DNA of 64,000 nucleotides, taken from assembly GCA_946122785.1 (NCBI GenBank), contig CAMGYJ010000008.1, positions 13,231,475 through 13,295,474 on the forward strand, given 5' to 3'. The stretch is from Linum tenue (taxonomy: Eukaryota > Streptophyta > Magnoliopsida > Malpighiales > Linaceae). Below the pieces are notes generated by a model. That model ran no database searches and was not told the origin of the DNA. It saw only the letters and a list, made by a program, of their open reading frames with translations. Made by a program: the position numbers and the translations under genes. Shown here piece by piece: positions 46,640 through 58,564 of this stretch. Within the stretch, counting starts at the first letter, position 1. Each line of letters begins with the position of its first letter.

Positions 46640-48930
46640 ATGTGATATATTGTAATTGTAGGAAAAATCTCAAAGTGGTTTCCGGCCGATCACGATTACA
46701 CACTGGAGTTTGAGAATGGGATCCATTATGCAAGTGTGGAGTTAGCTGAGAATACTGCAAAAGCAATCGCTCATGAGTGTGGATTTTTTTATTATTAGAG
46801 GAGCATAGAAACCGAATACTGAAGCACAACATCCTATTTCTGCCATCTGTATGTTTTGCGACAGAAACAGTAGGATCGTTAAGTCTTATAAACCAGACCC
46901 TATGAAGGAGAGGCATGGGAATACTAGTTCGAAGAAGGGGCGGAGCCAGGATTTAATCATCGGGGGGGGGGGGATTTTCTTAATACGTTACAGCAAAAGA
47001 GGAAAAACTAGTAATAAAAATTATTTTAAAAAATTTATTATTAGTATTAAAACTCAAAACTTTTTCACACTACAAATCATAAAAAAAATATATTGACAAT
47101 AGTCGAATTAGCTACTAACTAGCTTCCAAAAAAGAAAGGAGAAGACTACTGCTTACCAAAAATACTGCTTACCAAAAAGACAAAAAAATAAAATATATGC
47201 TCACCTCAAGAATCGAACTCGTGACCATTGGATCCTTCTACATTGCCAATTCCGCTAGGGCAACTCAAATTTTAAGTTATAACATACACGCTTTTTATTT
47301 TTATTAAATACTTTCTTGTTTATACGTATTATCCTAAACCATTTACATGTAAGTTCGAGATTCTCGCCGGGGGGGGGGGGGGGGGGGCCCCTTAGGGCCA
47401 ACGTAGCTCCGCCCCTGGTTCGAAGGGTACTGGTTGCCAGTTTTAGATATTTATTAAGGAAGTATGCCAAGAGCATGGTCCAAACAAATGGGTCATAGTA
47501 GGAGTGACAAGTCGTGTAACCGGAGCTATTAATAGAGGGTTTCAGAACCGTGAAAAGTGTTGTATCCAGAACATCACCGGCACAACAAACAGTTTAGTGA
47601 GGCTAAAAAAGATAGGTTAAGATTAATGAGGAAGGCGGGGGTGACACCAAATCAACAGAAGACGACACTCAATACTGAAGGGGGTGTGCATCATGATATC
47701 AAACAGATGTACAATAGAAATTACAAGGCAAGATTGGATGAGATAGGTGAAATGGATGCGATATAGTTTGCGCTTCACGGAGCTGAACAGCGTGGGTGCC
47801 ATATCCGTTTGGAAAAGTACGCTAATAATGTGTTCACCAATCTGTTATTTGCCCACCCGACGTCCATTCAGATGTTGCATGCATGGCCGTACGTCATCCT
47901 CATCGACTCGGTCTACAAGACAAACAGGTACGGCATGCCATGGGTTGAGATTATTGGGGTTAATCCAGTCACGAATAATTTCAACATTGCATGTGCAATT
48001 ATTAAGCAGGAAATAAAGGAAACATATGAGTGGCTGCTACGATGTATTAAAGGGTTGCTCGGTGATATGGTTCCGAATGTCATTGTGACAGACAAAGAAG
48101 GTGGTTTGCTTGCTTCTGTTCCTGTGGTCTTCCCTGTCCACCTACTATGTTTATGGCACGTCAACAACTGTGTGAAGAAAAAGTTTAAGCAATTACTGGG
48201 TGGAATTTCACAATAAAGAGAGGTAGCCGAGGCGACATGGAAGAAATATTTCGACAAAGCTGCATGGAGTTGGACGAGGGACGGTTTTCTTAGAAGGATT
48301 AATGAGTTTGAGAGGGTCTGGACAGTGAAGAACAAAGCTATGGTCGACTGCATGCGAGGTGAGTGGTTGCCTCATAAGACAATGTGGGCAAAGTGCTACA
48401 CGAACCATGTGTTCCATCTTGATAACACGAGCTCGAATAGAGTTGAGGCATCTCACTCTTCATTCAAGACTTTCCTTGTGTCTGGTAGAGGAGAGATTGA
48501 CATTTGTTTTCGGAAGAACCACAACTACAGGGAACATCAGTTTCTAGAACATCGCAGCAATGGATGGATTATGAGAACTTGTTCGTCTTTGCCACCATCT
48601 ACAACATCTCAGTCACGGTCTTCTCATACCAGTTGTATGATGCCCGTAATCCAAATCGTCCACTACCCAACCGCTACGATGATGCCTATACTGTATTACC
48701 TATTGATGCGGAGCCAGGTACGACACCGGAAAAATCATTCGGTCTGGCGGTGCTCCGGCCGCACTTTTCTTTCGGCTCAGCCTGGTCGACGCCGGCCAAA
48801 TTTCTTCGGCCCACCGTCAATCTCGCTGGAAAATTGGAAAGGTTGCCGGAAATTGAAACTTACCTGTTTTCCGACGGTTGACTACGACGAGAAGTTGGTC
48901 GGCGACGGAGGCACTAGGCTCGGCGATAGA
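46640..48930 (+). mobile_element. Decayed Mutator-like (MULE/FAR1-type) transposon
   Basis: Protein remnants on the plus strand follow the order of MULE transposases. An N-terminal FAR1-like stretch lies at 46640-46934 (KPNTEAQHPISAICMF), interrupted by an hAT insertion. A linker follows at about 47557-47763 (YPEHHRHNKQFSEAKKDRLR). The MULE catalytic domain lies at 47770-48213, with D in LIDSVYKTNRYGMPWVEIIG and a second acid in VIVTDKEGG, followed by LCLWHVNNCVKK. The C-terminal WLPHKTMWAKCYTNHVFHL and NRVEASHSSFK segments end near 48500. Two in-frame stops (47764, 48214) and a later frame change show it is dead. A segment at about 48555-48640 (QWMDYENLFVFATIYN) weakly resembles the OTU-protease tails of some plant MULEs. 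Confidence 0.85.
46935..47417. mobile_element. hAT element nested in the MULE, 483 bp
   Basis: The termini AAGGGGCGGAGCCAGG and GTAGCTCCGCCCCTG are inverted repeats of the CAGGGGCGGAGC type. A perfect 8-bp target duplication, GTTCGAAG, lies at 46927-46934 and 47418-47425. Runs of 12 G (46962-46973) and 19 G (47369-47387) lie near its two ends. It has no coding capacity. Confidence 0.92.
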
Positions 48931-49759
48931 CGTTTTTGTTGGAATGAGTCAAATGTTATTGGAATTCAAATTTATAGACTGAAAGGAAGGGAAAATTCAA
49001 ATTTTGGAAAAAATGTTTTTTTTTGTAGTTGGCGGCAAATAGTCGTTCACAAATTAAATGGATCATATGCATTTTTAATGATTTTTGGTTGGTTTTAAAT
49101 TGAATTCGATTTGAGTCAATTCATTTGGGTTAGACACAAATAGGTCTAATTGGTTTTAAATTGAAGTATTTCATTAATTACGTTCAACCCTATATGTTTT
49201 TTTTTCACAACAAAAACATAAAACAAAAATTACACTATAATTGGGTATCTGTTTTCTATTGGACTTCCAAATCTATGAGTTCAATTTAGATCCAAACTAA
49301 ATAACTAGATATAGATCTGACCCAAAAATAAATAAATTGAGTTTTGACATAAGTGTAAGTTTTGGCCCAAAATTTTCAATAAGACCATTATAGCCATGAG
49401 CATAAGTTATTCAAATATATAAATACAACTCAAGACCAAAATGCATTTATATGCAAATAAAGTTCAAACAATGTCATACTTGCAAATTACATCACCAAGA
49501 AAAGTTGTTGGTTGATCACTACTATATATAATTATGTTGTATGTTTTACTTATATTCACCTATCCCTCTATGTGAGATATACCTGGTAAAAAACTATGGA
49601 ATGAATGATACATAACCTATTTATTTTGTTATATAACAAGAAATATAAGTTTTGTGTGAAGAAATTGATGTTCAAAGAGGGAATCTTTCAAATCCTCTGA
49701 TTATGCCTGATATTGGAGGTGAGTGGAGACCGCGTCCTCCCATGGTAGTACTCAACTAC
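48931..49759. other. Intergenic, no gene seen
   Basis: AT-rich DNA with no coding segment or bounded repeat recognised. Confidence 0.4.
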
Positions 49760-50719
49760 TCATCACTTTAGATTGGATCTCGCAGTAACTCCCAAACTAG
49801 GTGGCGATCATCTGGTAGACGATGTTGGATGCCCATACCACCATCACTTTGATCACACTTTTGGCCCCTTCAATATGCTCCATGGAGGCGGTTTGTGCCG
49901 CCCCATCAACGTACGTCAGTACTATAACTTATTTAAGTGGTCGTGGTTGAATAATTTTACAAATTTGTCACGTACGTACGTACCTCAATTGATTTGTGGA
50001 ATTGTGGAGGGGGGAATGGTAACTTCCTGTTGCGGAAACTGAAGAGGAAGACTTGGAGGAGGGAGGCGAGTGAACTCTTGTCGTGCAGTTTGGTCTTCAC
50101 ATAAAGAGGCGAGCCCATGAAGAAGAGGAAGTAGGATACGAGCATGAGGCACGTTTGGATGATGAAGGCGGCCAACCAGCCCTTCTCCCTTTGAACGACG
50201 CGTAGTTCCTGCTGATGAAGTGGCTTTGCATGAGCATATCCCAGCAGCTCCCAAGGTGAAGAAGACAAGGCTCGTCACTAGAACAACAACCTGCCAGCTT
50301 TGGGGGGATTCGCCCAGTTGGCTTCCGCCAACTGTCGTCATGGTGAGGAGCAACATCTCCTAGACAGTGAACCATTTGCAAGTAGAAATTAAAGGCGGTT
50401 CCTATTACCATATATATGTGTACGTGCATAGAACATACATAATAACTAGATATGCATACATATGTATGATCAAAGAGCAGATGGTGGAGAAGGCAAGGGT
50501 CTTGGTAAGTGTCGGAAACTATGGCTCTCATCATGATTACCATATTGAGAGTCCACCAAACACCAGATAAATCGTGGAGGCGGCTTGTGCGCCCACATTG
50601 AAGCAGTCAGTGAGATAGCAGAAGAGCATCGACAGTGCTCCAATGGATCCCATCTGTTCGAATGTCTCGTTCGCTATGATGCAAATACGACTCTCTTGTG
50701 CTTCAATCGAGAAGGCCAT
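49760..50719 (-). pseudogene. NPF transporter pseudogene P4 (exons 1, 2 and start of 3)
   Basis: Exon 1 fragment from the ATG at 50719: IIANETFEQMGSIGALSMLF, which keeps the E-x-x-x-E/Q region, then a truncated loop to FGGLSIW near 50537. Exon 2 (about 50356-49995) is read in at least two frames: SWQVVVLVTSLVFFTLGAAG, then LFFMGSPLYVKTKLHDKS and FSFRNRKLPFPPPQF. The PTR motif region is deleted. The exon 3 start (about 49916-49775) has ASMEHIEGAKSVIKVMVVWA and YQMIAT followed by a stop. Multiple lesions make it a pseudogene. Confidence 0.85.
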
Positions 50720-51239
50720 TATATTGTTCTCTGTTTGGTGGGAAACAAGGAAACTAAGGGGGAAAAGTGAAGAATTTTGTTGCTGAGCTTTTGATAGAAA
50801 TATGGTTTCTATCTATTTTTGGTTCGCATTGATGGATGTTTATGCGTTGAGACATTTTTGTTATTTTGGTTTATATGGGTACTTTCTGGGATATTTGGTA
50901 GTTATTTGGTATTTCAGTAATTGGGTTAATAATGGATAGTTTAAGAAAATTCGTCGGGTCTATATATTTTGTAATTGTGGAGAGATTTTATTAAGCAGAA
51001 TATTAAGATAATTTCCATAAATCTTGTCTCTCACATCTCTCCCTCTTGGCCGATTCCTTTCTCTCCTTCTTCTTTCTCTCGACTGCCCCAACCCGTCTAA
51101 CCTCCTCCTCTCTTCTTCCCTTATTCTGTCTCTTTCCCCTAAATCCCCAACATATTCCTTTTAAATTCATAATCCCTCTATCCCCAATTTACCTTATTAT
51201 CCCGTTGTGATCAGTTCTCTAAACGAGACGTTCGAGATC

Positions 51240-52690
51240 CAGGTTCTATCAGTTGTATCATAGCCCAGTTGAGTGCCAAATTAGAGCATGGAAAGATGTC
51301 GAATCAAGACCAGGCCGAAGACAATGCAAGAAAAGGTTGTTGTGGAGGACATAATAGCGGAAGAGTGGTTACGTGAGACTATGTTGGAGATGGCCTCCAT
51401 GCCGCTGGTGGAGTCCGAGGTGTTCAGGAAGCAAAAAATTGTTGTGGAGGAAGCTATGGACGTCTTGGCAACCCCAGTACCCGGCGAAAAGGGCACGACA
51501 GTGAAGACGCCGACGAGTGAACCTGCCTTGTCCGCATAGTCGATGGCTGCGACTGTCTAGGTGGAGCTAACAAAGCGTGCACAAGAGGGCCACAACAGCT
51601 TGAGCATCGTGGGCGGTCCGGGCGGCTTGACGAGAGCCCCGAGGCTCGTGGGCTTGGAGCCAGGAATTGGAGCGAAAGGGTTAACCGGGTCGGATCCGTC
51701 TGCTGGACTTCCGCCTAAGCCCACAGATGAAGAGATTGCGGCTTTTCGTGGCAAGGCAAAGATGACGAGCCATGGGCCTATTGGCAAGCTTGGGTGACTG
51801 TCCCAAGACAAAGATGAGCGGGCATGGCCTGGACCAAACATGCGATTGTGGGCCGAATGTGGTCGACAGACCAAAAGGAAGAGGTGGAGCAAGGCCGACT
51901 TGGCCAAGGGAGGTGGGTTGGGCCAGAACCTCTTGGACCGACCCGAGTTCGAGATCCGACCCAACCTGGTACGGTTCGTTTTGAATCAAATTGGTAGAAC
52001 CGCATGGACCAAAATGGTTCAATTTGGGTCGATCCAAGTAAGATCACGGGCAGCGGGTCTGGCGTGCCTCGTGAGGGGGCATGGAGTGGAATGGAGGCAG
52101 CTGCTGAGGCTAACTTTCCTCCTCTAGTAACTCTGAGAGCTGATATCACCCGATGTGACAGATCATGGAAGTGGTGCAAGGATCGGGCTCCGATAAGGGA
52201 GGTAATGGGTCGGATGAGGAGGAGGCATGAGAGATGGAGATGAAACCCCTATGGTCGAGGCACATGGACTCGAGGTGCAGACATGGAAGTGGCTCCGACA
52301 TAAGCAAGTATCATGTAACAACCCTTTATATGATGGCGATGATGATCCGCGGTTTAGGGCTACCCCTTATGTTATTGAGTTTTCCAAGTTTAATGGAGAA
52401 GAGGACGTGGGTTTATGGTTGTATTCGGCAGAGAGGTGGTTTAAGAACCACTCCGCTAGGAAGGGAAGAAGTCGCATCTGGTGTGCCTTTTCTCGAGGGT
52501 GCTGAATTGCAGTGGTGGGAATGGATGAAGAGGTCGTACAAAGAAGGAGAGATGGTCATCTCTTGCCCAAAGTTTAAGGAGGAGTTGATGTACCAGCTCG
52601 AGAAGTCTGATGGTGGGGGCCGGAGCAGTTGCCAAAGCTGCGGCAGACAGTGATGCTAGCAGAGTTCAAGTCCGAATTCCTCAACTTGGG
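51240..52690 (+). mobile_element. Degraded Ty3/Gypsy gag region
   Basis: TTGTATCATAGCCCA near 51252 looks like a decayed tRNA-Met primer-binding site. The ORF from 51288 (RIKTRPKTMQEKVVVEDI) and the segment at 52350-52620 (VIEFSKFNGEEDVGLWLYSA, ELQWWEWMKRSYKEGEM, FKEELMYQLEK) follow the Gypsy gag plan (PxFxG...W...AExxF...WW). Frameshifts separate the pieces. No protease, polymerase or integrase follows. A 5' LTR probably lies upstream (about 50.8-51.25 kb), but its edges could not be fixed. Confidence 0.7.
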
Positions 52691-53111
52691 AAATAATGCC
52701 ACCCAATAAATTGTGGAGGTCATGTTACTGAATGTAGATGTGGCTCAAAATATATTTCAAGTATAATAGAATGAAATAATCATAGTATCATTGTTTAAAA
52801 TCAATATCTTATATTTTCCAAATTTCACTAGATCATTTCAATCGTTGTCATAACTAATCCACTAAGGTTTTCTTGTATTCTTTTCTCAACACAAATAGAA
52901 TTTTCAACACTCAAAATTAAACTTAACAATCATTATGCATGCCCTGTGTATATAAAAACATGAGAATATTGACCAATAACTAGCACAGCTCAGTTAATGA
53001 AATTAAACTCAATATAGTACCAATAATCAATTAACAAAACATCACAAGTACAACCTATATATAAAATTAGATTAACTAACAAATCTAGAAGGATGCCTCT
53101 AATATTCGGAG

Positions 53112-53999
53112 TAGGGATGTCAATCCAACCCGTAACCATGGGTACCCTACCCGACCGTAACCGGTCAACGAGGGTAATTACCCGCTTTGACGGGTTAAGG
53201 GGCGGGTACGGGTAATCCCCTTTCATCTTAATTCATGGCCACAATTATACATGTATGCACACATCGTGAAATGCTTCTCCTCTTTGCTAACCCACGGTTC
53301 TTAGAGCCTTTTCATTTACTCAAAATCCTAGGAAGAACATATATTTGCATGCATTCACGCCAAGACATATAAATACACCCATGCATCGGTTTAAACATAA
53401 AATGAAACACCTTTGTGAACTAATGCAACCATAACAGTTTTTTTTTTTTTTTGCTAAAATTATCCGCCCTCTACAATTAACACCAAAACCCCTAAATCCT
53501 CATTCCCTTGACCATTTCTTTTCCCATAAATAAATAATACACTTCTACAAAAACTTGTATAAGTTTTCACCCAACCAAAAGAAAACTCCTCCATTCCGAG
53601 CCTTGCCCAGCTCCTCATGCAAGATTGCCACCAACTCTTAAAGGAGAAGTAAGAAGTACCTTGTATATATTTAGTGTCTCCTCTCTAATCTCCTTCGCCG
53701 ATGTAGACGATTATTATGTTTGTGTGGATTGTAGAAGGCAAGAACAATTATTATGTGTTTGCTGTTTTTATTTGTGTGGATTGTTGAAGCTAGAACAGTT
53801 ACAAGTATTGAGAATTTTTAATGGACAACAATATGTGTGTGCATATATGTGTATAAGTTCATAGTTTAACATTCGTACCCATGGTTACCCGAATACCCGT
53901 GGTTACCCGGTGGGTAGGGTATGGTTATATAATTTTCATACCCGGTGGTTATTTGGTATAGGGTAAACCCGTACCCGATCCTACCCATTTCCATCCCTA
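53112..53999. mobile_element. Non-autonomous hAT element, 888 bp
   Basis: The ends are TAGGGATGTCAAT (53112) and TTTCCATCCCTA (53999), inverted copies in their outer 8 bases. An exact 8-bp target duplication, ATTCGGAG, lies at 53104-53111 and 54000-54007. Subterminal blocks are dense in TACCCG and ACCCGT words on both sides. No transposase frame was recognised. Confidence 0.92.
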
Positions 54000-54007
54000 A
54001 TTCGGAG

Positions 54008-54909
54008 GCCATATGCCTAAGGGGCTCCCAGCACACCCCCATAGCCGCCTCTGTTGAATCGATCAACGAGTGAAATAGTTCAAGAAACGTCGTAATTGTA
54101 GCGTTTACTGGGAGAGTGGTCCAAGAACTATTTTTTGCTATTACAACATTTTGTGTTGGATTATATTAATGAATTTTCTTTATTTTTCAAGTAGTTGAAA
54201 GAATTCTTTAATTTATCATGTTTGCATATTAGTCTCAAGTATTATTTTCCTAATATAACACGAACGAAATTCTATTATATAGGTCCAAGTTACACTGCTC
54301 CGTAATTCCAGTTATTATTATGCACAACTTATTTGAACGCATAAACAAAATACCAAATCTTGTGACACCTCGTTTTTTTTTTTTTTTTCTTTTGGTTATG
54401 GGCTAGCCAAACAGCTAATTAAGATATGGACGACCGAGGGGAGCCGACCCGAACCTGAAACACTCAAGTAAAAACTAGAGGCCCATGTACCTTTTCCTTC
54501 TTGTTTCTGGACTTAAAGTAGAGGGCCAAATTGTAACCTCTGAGCCCAAAGGTTATACATATTCATCATGGCAAGTCGATTTGTGACCAAAATAGCGAGC
54601 TCGGTAAAAAAGTGCTACCTGATTATGTGATTATAAGTTCATAACCATTGCACCTTATAATTTGCCATTTGGCATTAGCATTATATGTGAATGTAATCAA
54701 TCAAAACAATAACCAAAGAGTTCCGAAGAAACAAAGAAATATCAGTACTATTTTCGGAGACCAGAACGAGCTGTCTTATCCATTGGCATCGAAACATCTT
54801 CCCCCCCTACTTATATGAACCGGTGCAGGACAGACCCATACTTGGATTAGAACAGAACCAAACCTTGCCACCAAGCAGCAGAAGAAACCAATCATTATCC
54901 ACACAAAAA
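54008..54909. other. Promoter side of LIR1 and intergenic DNA
   Basis: Near 54776-54785 the sequence TTATCCATTGG holds, on the minus strand, an I-box core (GATAAG-like, GATAA) next to CCAAT, elements common in light-regulated plant promoters. Poly(T) lies at about 54374-54389. No other gene was recognised. Confidence 0.4.
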
Positions 54910-55652
54910 ATGCAGGCAGCTCCAGGCATGATAGCCCTCATCGTTCCCATGAAACCAGTGGCCAGTAACTTATCTGGCCAAGCTGCAGTATCCCCAAGAT
55001 GGCCATCGGCCTCTTCCCGCAGCAGTAACACTAGCTTCGTCGTGCGAGCATCTTCTGTGAACTACAACTCCCTCGTCTCGTAAGCCCTCGTAGCACTTTC
55101 TTTCTATAGTGGAAGTTGCTAGCATCTAAACACCAAAAGCCTCTCTTATATTTACTGCTTTAAGATCAGTTCATCAACTGTCTTTCAGTTATCAGGTGAA
55201 GTAGTTAGGAGATGGGTATTCATGTATGTCGGTCATTGCTTACCATGAATCGATCAACTCAAAGGAGATTTGAAATTGGTTTCAGGGTATTCCCAGCTGA
55301 GGCCTGCGAGATCCTGGGTGGAGATGTGTGCTTGGCGGAAATGTACCCAGAAGTGAAGCTGCAGAGAGGAGATGATGATCATCAAGGCAGGAATAATCAA
55401 CGAGCCAGAGTTGCTTCAGACCTTGTTGAGAGAGAGTACCTGGAATACAATGATGCCAAAACGTAAGTGGCAGATCAATGTTACATGACATTTTGACCAT
55501 CTGTAACTGTAAGTGGATGGGTTATGGCTTTGGAAGCTCAAGTGGTTGCTGTTTTTATGTTTTGGTTTTGTTCCAGGGTGTTCCCTGCAGAGGCTTGTGA
55601 TAATCTTGGTGGAGAATTCTGCAGCAGCGAGTATCAAAGAGGAGTGCATTAA
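54910..55652 (+). CDS. LIR1: Light-regulated protein LIR1, chloroplast
   Basis: Three exons in consistent phase, 54910-55079, 55286-55462 and 55577-55652, give 140 residues. Residues 1 to about 45 look like a chloroplast transit peptide (Ser, Ala and Arg rich, few acids). The mature part has the LIR1 hallmark twice: VFPAEACEILGGDVCLAEMY and VFPAEACDNLGGEFCSSEY, joined by EREYLEYNDAKT. LIR1 in other plants binds leaf-type ferredoxin-NADP reductase and helps tether it to thylakoids in the dark; that role is inferred by homology. Both introns fall just before a VFPAEAC repeat, so the protein repeat matches exon structure. The ATG at 54910 is the first in its frame. A poly(A) signal, AATAAA, follows at 55732. 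Confidence 0.9.
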
Positions 55653-55731
55653 TGTCAACTCTTTGGGCTTTGTATTGTATGGACATTTATGCTTAACTAA
55701 TGTAATATATGGAATAAGCCTTTTAGTCCTA

Positions 55732-55737
55732 AATAAA
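55732..55737 (+). terminator. Probable poly(A) signal of LIR1
   Basis: AATAAA 80 bases after the LIR1 stop and only 27 bases before the first ATG of the PPR frame. Confidence 0.5.
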
Positions 55738-55764
55738 CATACCAGTTGACGCCTTGGGCATGAA

Positions 55765-58281
55765 ATGAAATCAAAACGCATATACATGCAAGCCAAGAGA
55801 TTCTCCTGGTTGCTCTGCATTATGACGAGCCCAGTGCCTCCATGCAGGGCGATTTCGGTCAGAAAGCTTGCATCTTTAGGGGCTTCCTTGGTTTCGAGAC
55901 CCCACCCACGACCCGATGCTCGACTAGTGAAAACGGGTTTCGACCCGAACATTTCCCGCTTCAATTTCCAGGTCAAGGAGTTGCTGAACAGAGGCGACCT
56001 TGCTCGAGCCCGACAACTGTTCGATCAAATGCCTCACACGAATACTGTCACTGCGAACATGATGATTTCTGGGTACGTGAATTCAGGTAACGTTCAACTA
56101 GCTAGGCTACTGTTTGAAGAGACAGCGGAACGCACTGCCATCACGTGGACCATCTTGATTGGCGGCTACTCGCACGGTGGTCGGTTTGAAGAGGCCTTCC
56201 ATCTCTTCGTCGAGATGTGCAGGTTCGGGACTGAACCTGATCACGTCACCTTTGCGACTCTGTTATCGGGATATGATGGTGGAGGAACGGTGAGGAGCAG
56301 CGAACCGGATCAGCTTCATGCCTACGTTGTAAAACTGGGACTCGATTCCACCGCTATAGTCTGTAACTCCTTGGTCGACTCTTATTGCAAGACAGGCCGC
56401 GTTGATTCTGCTCGCCAGCTGTTCGAAGAAATGCCTCAAAGGGATACCGTCAGCTTCAATGCGTTGATGACAGGGTATGTGAAACATGGACGGAACGAAG
56501 AGGTAGTAAAGCTTCTCGCAGAAATGATGAATTCAGACATCACCCCCTCGGATTTCACTTTCGCGGCAGTTATCGCCGCAGGGGTTGGCTTAGATGACAT
56601 AGCATTCTGTCAGCAAGTTCATGCCATGACGACGAAGACCAGTTTCGTTCTCGACGTGTTCGTGGGGAATGCACTGCTAGATCTTTACTCCAAACTCGAC
56701 TGTGTATCCGAAGCTTCAAAGCTCTTCTACGAGATGCCAGAACCAGATGGAGTCTCCTACAATGTGTTAATCACAGCTTTCGCCTGGGTTGGGCAATTCA
56801 GAGAATCTATTAACCTCTTCAGGGAGCTCCAATATACAAGATTTGATCGTAAGAAATTCCCTTTCTCGACCATGTTCAGCATAGCTTCCAACAAACTCGA
56901 CCTCCAAATGGGCCACCAGCTCCACTCTCAGTCTATCGTTACAGGAGCCATCTCGGATGCCCAAGCAGCTAACTCATTGGTCGACATGTACGCCAAGTGT
57001 GGCGAATTTGAGAAAGCTCGAATAACATTTGCTCAGCTCTCCGATAAAACCACAGTTCCATGGACTGCCATGATCTCAGCAAACGTCCAGAAAGGACTCC
57101 TAGAGGAGAGCCTTAAGCTCTTCAATGAGATGCTTAAAGATGGCATGAGCCCTGACCAAGCGACTTTTGCTAGTGTCCTGAAGGCCTCTGCAAGCTTGGC
57201 TTCAATCTCAGTTGGGAAACAACTGCACTGCTCCACTGTCAGGACGGGTTTTCTATCAAATGTTTACTGTGGAAGTGCCCTAGTAGACATGTATGCAAAA
57301 TGTGGATCGATCAGAGATGCAGTGAGATGCTTTGAAGAGATGCCGCAGAAGAACGTGGTCTCGTGGAATGCTATAATCTCAGGTTATGCACATGATGGGA
57401 ATGGCGTGGCAACTCTCAAATCTTTCGAGAACATGGTTGCCTCAGGTTGCAACCCTGATTCAGTTAGCTTCTTGAGTGTTCTATCTGCCTGCAGCCACTC
57501 TGGCCTGGTAGAAGACGGGTTTCGGTGCTTCAGATCCATGATAAATGTGTATAAACTAATTCCCAAGAGAGAGCACTATACTTCAATGATCGATCTATTG
57601 TGCAGGCGCGGGAGGTTTGGAGAAGCAGAGGAATTGATTAACGAAATGCCATTCGAGCCAGACCAGGTTTTACTGTCATCAGTTCTAAACTCATGCAGGA
57701 TTCACAAGAACCCCAAGTTGGCGACCAGAACAGCAAAGAAGCTATTTGGTATGGAAACCCTAAAAGACGGAGCACCATATGTGGCCATGTCGAACATATT
57801 AGCAGCAGAAGGACGATGGGAAGAAGTTGCAAATGTCAAGAAGGCAATGAGGGAACGAGGAGTCCACAAGGTTCCAGCTTATAGTTGGGTTGAGATAAAA
57901 CACAAGGTACATGTGTTCTCATCAAACGACAAGAGCCATCCCCAGATCACAGAGATAATCCGAAAAATAGACCAATGGGCAGAGGAAATGGAGAGAGAAG
58001 GTTATCTACCTGACACGAGCTGTGCATTGCATGATGTGGAAGAAGAGATCAAAGTCGAGTCCCTTAAGTACCACAGTGAGCGCCTGGCAATAGCTTTCTC
58101 CCTGATCCACACGCCAGAAGGATGGCCAATCGTAGTGATGAAGAACCTGAGAGCTTGTGCTGATTGCCATGCTGCCATCAAGGTGATCTCCAAGATCGTT
58201 AGCAGGGAAATCACAGTTAGGGATTCGAGCAGGTTCCACCGTTTCAGAGACGGGTTCTGCTCCTGTGGTGATTACTGGTAA
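55765..58281 (+). CDS. DYW-type pentatricopeptide repeat protein
   Basis: Intronless, up to 838 residues. The N-terminus is basic and hydroxylated, suiting organelle import. About fifteen PPR motifs of P, L and S types run from about residue 85 to 640, in repeats such as [20 protein letters not shown] and [20 protein letters not shown]. An E/E+ region follows. The C-terminal DYW domain (about 735-838) has the deaminase HSE motif in [12 protein letters not shown], the zinc-binding CADCH, and ends CGDYW. Such proteins recognise single sites in plastid or mitochondrial transcripts and carry out C-to-U editing; the target here is unknown. The start is uncertain: ATGs at 55765, 55789 and 55822 are all possible. 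Confidence 0.93.
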   Translation: MKSKRIYMQAKRFSWLLCIMTSPVPPCRAISVRKLASLGASLVSRPHPRPDARLVKTGFDPNISRFNFQVKELLNRGDLARARQLFDQMPHTNTVTANMMISGYVNSGNVQLARLLFEETAERTAITWTILIGGYSHGGRFEEAFHLFVEMCRFGTEPDHVTFATLLSGYDGGGTVRSSEPDQLHAYVVKLGLDSTAIVCNSLVDSYCKTGRVDSARQLFEEMPQRDTVSFNALMTGYVKHGRNEEVVKLLAEMMNSDITPSDFTFAAVIAAGVGLDDIAFCQQVHAMTTKTSFVLDVFVGNALLDLYSKLDCVSEASKLFYEMPEPDGVSYNVLITAFAWVGQFRESINLFRELQYTRFDRKKFPFSTMFSIASNKLDLQMGHQLHSQSIVTGAISDAQAANSLVDMYAKCGEFEKARITFAQLSDKTTVPWTAMISANVQKGLLEESLKLFNEMLKDGMSPDQATFASVLKASASLASISVGKQLHCSTVRTGFLSNVYCGSALVDMYAKCGSIRDAVRCFEEMPQKNVVSWNAIISGYAHDGNGVATLKSFENMVASGCNPDSVSFLSVLSACSHSGLVEDGFRCFRSMINVYKLIPKREHYTSMIDLLCRRGRFGEAEELINEMPFEPDQVLLSSVLNSCRIHKNPKLATRTAKKLFGMETLKDGAPYVAMSNILAAEGRWEEVANVKKAMRERGVHKVPAYSWVEIKHKVHVFSSNDKSHPQITEIIRKIDQWAEEMEREGYLPDTSCALHDVEEEIKVESLKYHSERLAIAFSLIHTPEGWPIVVMKNLRACADCHAAIKVISKIVSREITVRDSSRFHRFRDGFCSCGDYW

Positions 58282-58564
58282 ACTGCTGACGAACTATGCC
58301 AACATCCATTCATTCAACAATAGAGTGTACAGCACAGGAAGGAAATGACTTTGGAACAAAATACTGCTCTATCTAATTCTTTCATCTGTAACTTGTCGAT
58401 TCAAGGAACTGCAGCAAAAGGAAGCCCATGAAAGGCAACACTAGCTCAAAATTCGACATGATTGATTCATTCATTGCAACAGCAATATTCATGGCCAAAT
58501 AAAGGAAAGGACTTGGAAAAAAGAAACCCCGCTAAGAAACCAGAGATTGCTACTGCTACTATTA

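Noticed and set aside
51557..52179. Several 70-135-residue frames on both strands in the Gypsy remnant
   Set aside because: GC-rich stretch giving chance frames; only the gag-like pieces on the plus strand match a known plan.
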